From: Patiria pectinifera
Lineage: Eukaryota > Echinodermata > Asteroidea > Valvatida > Asterinidae
Assembly: GCA_029964075.1 (NCBI GenBank)
Contig: CM057135.1
Location: 8,644,863-8,708,862 of the forward strand
Length of the DNA: 64,000 nucleotides
Direction: 5' to 3'
Shown: piece by piece, positions 59,751 through 64,000 of the stretch
Position numbering within the stretch: the stretch's first letter is position 1
How the letters are laid out: the number at the start of each line of letters is the position of its first letter
The notes under the pieces: model-generated
The model's input: only the letters and a program-made list of their open reading frames with translations
What the model was told of the DNA's origin: nothing
Databases searched by the model: none
Translations under genes and position numbers: made by a program

Positions 59751-60624
59751 TTTTTTCTTTTTCCACTTTTTTCCCCATAGGATAACACGTGTTTTCGTTC
59801 TACAAGTCACTTTTTGCCTTGTTTCAAATCTGATGGACTTCAAACCTGGCAAACACTTAGACCACCATCTGAAGATGTATGCCGAAACTTTTCATCATCA
59901 TGACGTCATCACGTGTCACGTGACGTCATCCTAAAAGAGCATACTTTAAGGCCCTATATCTACAGAACCAGAAGTCCGATTTGGTTCAAACTTGGTATGC
60001 AAGTATTCCGGGACGTGTTATAGACAAAAATTGCAGTGACGTCACGATGACGTCATCGTGTGATTTTATATAAATTATTCAATTTTTGGACCTTTTACTC
60101 ATATCTCCTAAACGGAATGTGGTAAATTCGAAATTCTTTTTGTAACAGGTTTATTAGATCATAGATAGATGCACAAAATTTTGTTAAATGTGTGACGTCA
60201 TCATGACGTCATCAAAAACGTGATTTTTTTATTCACATATAAGGGTATGTCCGATCGTTATGAAACTTGGTGGGTAGGTAGGTATAGATAACAGCATGCA
60301 CAATCTGAAGTGACGTCATCATGACGTCATCAAAAACGTGATTTTGTGATTCACATATAAGGGTATGTTCGTTCGTTATGAGACTTGGTGGGTAGGTAGG
60401 TGTAGATGAAAGCATTCAAAATCTGAAGTGACGTCATCATGACGTCATCGTCTGATTTCTTATGAATTTTTCAAATAAAAAATGCTTTTTTTTTACATAG
60501 AATGGACACTTTTTGTATAGAATACGCATGTACTTGTTCATTCAACCTGGATGAAACTCTTTTACGGCAGTCATTAATAAAACGGTCGAAACAGCTCAGT
60601 GTTTGTCCACAAACACATTTCTAG
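59751..60624 (+). mobile_element. Helitron-like non-autonomous unit, 874 bp
   Basis: Begins with a T-rich tract directly after the previous CTAG and closes with hairpin 60599-60616 and CTAG 60621-60624. The interior has CCCATAGGATAACACGTGTT, ACTTAGACCACCATCTGAAG and at least five CRE pairs. Head-to-tail with its neighbours. Confidence 0.58.
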
Positions 60625-61748
60625 TTTTCTTTTTTTTTTCTCCTTTTTCAGACTTTTTAACAAACGTGTTTAACAAACAAAGGTTTAACAAACGTTTCTT
60701 CTACAAGTCCACTTTGACACTTTTTAAAATCCGATTGATTTCAGACTTGGTATATACTTAGACCACCACCCACAAATGGTCCTAGAAGAAATTTGTGATT
60801 ATGACGTCATCAGGTGTCAGGTTACATAATATTAAAGATGCATTTTTCCCCATATGTTTTGTACACGTTTAAAACACTCCAGTTTGGCATCTTCGTAAAT
60901 CCGATCGACTTTAAACTTAATTCATACTTAGACCACCACCCAAGGATGGTTCTAGACGAAATTCGTGATCGTGACGTCATCAAGTGTCAGGTTACGTCAC
61001 ATTAAAGATGCATTTTTCCCCATAGGGTTTGTACATGTATTAAAACGCTCTATTTCGGCACTTTCGTAAATTCGATCGACATTACACTTGGTATACACTT
61101 AGACCACCACCAACAGATGGTCCAAGAAGAAATTTGTGATTGTGGCGTCATCAGGTGTTGGGTTACGTCACATTAAAGATGTATTTTTCCCCATATGTTT
61201 TGTACACGTTTAAAAACACTCCACTTTGGCACTTTCGTTAATCCGATCGACCCCAGTCTTGATACATACTTAGACCACCACCCACAGATGGTCCTAGAAG
61301 AAATGCGCAATCTTGACGTCATCAGGTGTTGGGTTACATCACATTAAAGTTGCATTTTTCCCCATAGGGTTTGTACATGTTTTAAACACTCTACTTTTGG
61401 CACATTTGTAAATTATGCGATCGACGTTAGACCTGGTACACACTTAGACTACCACCCACAGATGGTCCTAGAAGAAATTCGTGATCGTACCAATGCCGAG
61501 ATGGGTTATAGATGAAAATTAATGTGATGTCATCATCAAATGTAATGTGACGTCCCTTAAAGGGGCATTTTGTTCTTTATAGGCCTATATTTACAGACCT
61601 ATATGTTCGATTTGGTTATAACTTGACATGTACGTATAATGTGCTGTTATAGATGACATTTTTAGTGACGTTACTGATTGTTCATCACGTGCACAGAGTA
61701 TTTTGAATATCCGAAACAGCTTGTGTTTGTCCACAAACACATCTCTAG
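60625..61748 (+). mobile_element. Helitron-like non-autonomous unit, 1.1 kb, with satellite interior
   Basis: Bounded on the left by the previous CTAG and on the right by hairpin 61723-61740 and CTAG 61745-61748. Its interior is mainly the 171-bp repeat described separately. Confidence 0.58.
60680..61560 (+). repeat. About 171-bp satellite monomers, four to five copies
   Basis: The start point CATA(T/G)(G)...TTTGTACA recurs at 60851, 61021, 61192 and 61363 (170, 171, 171 bp). Each monomer contains AATCCGATCGAC, ACTTAGACCACCACC, AGATGGTCC(T/A)AGAAGAAAT, G(A/G)CGTCATCAGGTGT and ACATTAAAG.TGCA. Confidence 0.88.
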
Positions 61749-63213
61749 TTTCTTTTTTTTTTCCTTTTTTCTTTTCTTTTTCAGTCAATTCGCCCATAGG
61801 GTTTGTGCACATTTTCCTTCTACCATGCCACTTTGGCATTTTTGTAAATCTGATCGACTTCAGACTTGGTACATACTTAGACAATATTTCAGAGAGGGTC
61901 CTTGAAGAAAATTGTCATCATGACGTCATCAGGTGTCAAGTTACGTAACTTTAAAGGGGCCTTTTTTGTCCATAGGGTTTGTACACGTTCTTTTCTCCAT
62001 AGGGTTTGTACACGTTCTTTTCTCCATAGGGTTGATATTGGGATCTGTTATATTTGATAGTTGAAATCATAGTGATTTGATTACATGTCGCGTGATGTGT
62101 CGTTAAAATGGTGGAATTCCATCCGATTTGGTTGTTACTTGATATGTACCGAAATCGGGGTGTGGTATAGATTAAAATTCAACTGACATCATAATGTCAA
62201 CTCGTTGGAAGTGATGTCACATTAAAGGGACATTTTTTTCTGAGGCCAATAATATCTGAACTATACGTCGGATTGGGTTTTGACCTGCGATAAACATGTA
62301 AGTAGGCCTACATTGTATACCAGGATGTAAGATGTACAAAAAATTAAGAAATTTGATAACGATGTCGTGAAATGTTCAGCTTTTTACGCTTTGATTTTGG
62401 TTGTATTCTTGTCAGACCTCGCACACAAGTGTGGCACTGTTAAAGTTGTTTGCTGCCCTCTAGTGTTTTAAGTGATCTACCTATAATGAAACGTTCGAGA
62501 TTGTCAGGATTAAATTTCGAGGGGCAAAATTACATACAATCTGAGGAATCAATGTGTGCAGTTAAAAGGAGACAGTCATGTGACGAATGCAGAGGGCGGG
62601 GATAAAATGATATCATCAGAGAAGGGCAAAACTGGATACCAAGTGATGATTTGGGCAGTCATATACATGTAGGCTGATAACGTTTTTAAAAAAATCAGAG
62701 GTGCTTAGTAAACTACATGTAAAGAATACAATATTCACATAGAAGCCCCCCCCCCCATTGCACAACCATGCCCATTGCCTACCATGTGGGAAAAAATCAT
62801 CCTTGTTTGCCATTCAAGTGTCAATAAAAACGATATTCACACTATTTTTCATTTGTTTACCAGGTAGTTTGCTTTAGATAATCACTCTTAGAATCAGAGA
62901 CATGTGTCCTGAATTACTAAATCTTACACAAGTCAGATGTAACTCGGACACCAAAATTGGACCCTAAATTTATGGAATCACCCACCTACGCTTTGCACGA
63001 GCACCCGTTCCCAAACGCAAAGAAAAGAGGACTGCGCACACATTGAACCACGTGAATTAAGGACGTCTGACATAAATCGACTTCACACACTTGGCACAAA
63101 CGGCAAAAACTTGGACTCCCCACACAAAGGTTCTGGGTTCGTCATTCAAAGACAGAAAAAACACCGAAACAGCTCGGTGTTTGTTTACCTACAAACACAA
63201 CGTCCGTATAGTT
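61749..63213 (+). mobile_element. Possible Helitron-like unit with a diverged end
   Basis: The left 600 bp repeat the family pattern (CCCATAGGGTTTGTGCACA, CATGACGTCATCAGGTGTCA). The middle (62360-63100) is unlike the rest and has no gene, a GCTGCCCTCTAG motif at 62450 and a C12 run near 62746. It closes with GTGTTTGT-ttacct-ACAAACAC (63177-63198) and TATAG in place of CTAG. Confidence 0.4.
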
Positions 63214-64000
63214 TCTTTTCTTTCTTCTCCTTTTTCAGATTTTTTCTCCATAGGTTTAACATACGTTTCTTCTACCAGTCCACTTTGCCACTTTTTAAAA
63301 TCCGATGGATTTCAGACTTGGTACATACCTAGACCGCCACCCACAGATGGTCCTAGAAGATATTTGTGATCGTAACGTCATCAGGTGTCAGGTTACGTCA
63401 CATTAAAGATGCATTTTTTCCCCATAGGGTTTGTACATGTTTTAAAACGCTCCATTTTGGGACTTTCGTCAATCCGATCGACGTTACATTTGGTACACAC
63501 TTAGACCATCACCAACAGATGGTCCTTGAAGAAATTGTTGATCGTGACGTCATCAGGTGTCACGTTACTTTACATTACAGATGCACATTTTCCCCATAGG
63601 TTTTGTACACGCTTTAAAACGCTCCACTTTGGCACTTTCATAAATTTGATCGACTTTATACTTGGTACACACTTAGACCACTACCCATAGATGGTCCAAG
63701 AAGAAATTCGTCATCGTGGCGTCATGAGGTGTCAGGTTACATCACATTAAAGATGCATTGTTTCCCTATTGGTTTTGTACACGTTTTTCTTCAAACTGAA
63801 CTTCGGAAGTACAAGTCTGATTGGGTTAAAACTTGGTATGCATATTCACATGGATGTGAAATAGATGGAAATTGAAGTGAAGTCATCATCAAATGTCATG
63901 TGAAGTCCCTTAAAAGGGGCATTTTATTCTTTTATAGGTCTATATATCTACAGAACTAAAATATTTGATTTGGTTGTAACTTGACATGGACATATTATAA
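63214..64000 (+). mobile_element. Helitron-like unit with 171-bp monomers, truncated by window end
   Basis: Same architecture as the unit at 60625: T-rich start, then monomers with start points at about 63423, 63595 and 63766 (171-172 bp). The end lies beyond the window. Confidence 0.5.

Noticed and set aside
1-64000. tRNA and rRNA genes
   Set aside because: I looked for GGTTCGANTCC-type B boxes with a matching acceptor stem and for conserved rRNA blocks by eye and found none; a covariance-model scan would be the decisive test.

Overview
The window reads as intron-bearing, repeat-dense, AT-leaning animal DNA. GT-AG introns are visible, the palindrome TACATGTA is very common, and there are no bacterial-style operons. 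The gene families present (DUF4806; a GERDF/NNKT-type transposon-like protein; a Helitron carrying PHD, OTU and endonuclease domains) are ones I associate with marine invertebrates such as lancelets, echinoderms, molluscs, brachiopods and cnidarians. I cannot name the species. A run of exactly 500 N (32013-32512) marks a scaffold gap.

Left part (1-16.9 kb): the last five coding exons of a DUF4806-type gene (280-3104, +) with a poly(A) signal at 3969. Next come a 120-bp AACGTT-rich tandem array (4.3-4.95 kb), about 3.4 kb with no supportable gene, and a second multi-exon + strand gene (8431-10687). The homologous-looking tail of this second gene (to 11292) is broken by a stop, a 76-bp duplication and a T10 frameshift. 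Two non-autonomous DNA transposons follow: 11663-12119, with an 8-bp target duplication and a 16-bp satellite inside, and 14191-15665, with terminal inverted repeats and an interior of CCATGG palindromes.

Middle (17-43 kb): almost entirely repeats. A dispersed family carries paired TGACGTCA (CRE) octamers. Several of its copies end in a short hairpin, 3-5 nt, then CTAG, which is the layout of a Helitron 3' end. A 2.9-kb unit is tandemly repeated (20191-27073), as is a 1.63-kb unit (29428-39867). The segment right of the gap (32513-34973) is an indel-riddled repeat of 26.9-29.4 kb and may be an assembly artefact. A 94-bp minisatellite of about 19 copies (40790-42570) comes last.

Right part (43.8-53.7 kb, - strand): a nearly intact autonomous Helitron (Helitron2/Helentron-like) coding region of about 9.8 kb. 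Reading 5' to 3' on the minus strand it has a 14-residue coding minisatellite, a PHD finger, a papain-like (C76-like) peptidase candidate, an OTU cysteine protease, an array of 18-residue YR repeats, a zinc-binding/DUF6570-like segment, a HUH two-tyrosine Rep nuclease, a Pif1-type helicase and an EEP endonuclease. One missing base in an A run (49607-49615) splits it into two frames.

Right end (54-64 kb): a 740-bp TIR element with a 5-bp TTTAA duplication and nested palindromes, a 300-bp triplicate repeat, and a head-to-tail series of Helitron-like non-autonomous units, one of which is built from about 171-bp satellite monomers. Apart from the first gene, and perhaps the second, what can be recognised here is transposon biology: an autonomous Helitron coding region and, nearby, tandem elements with Helitron-type 3' ends that such a machinery could in principle mobilise.
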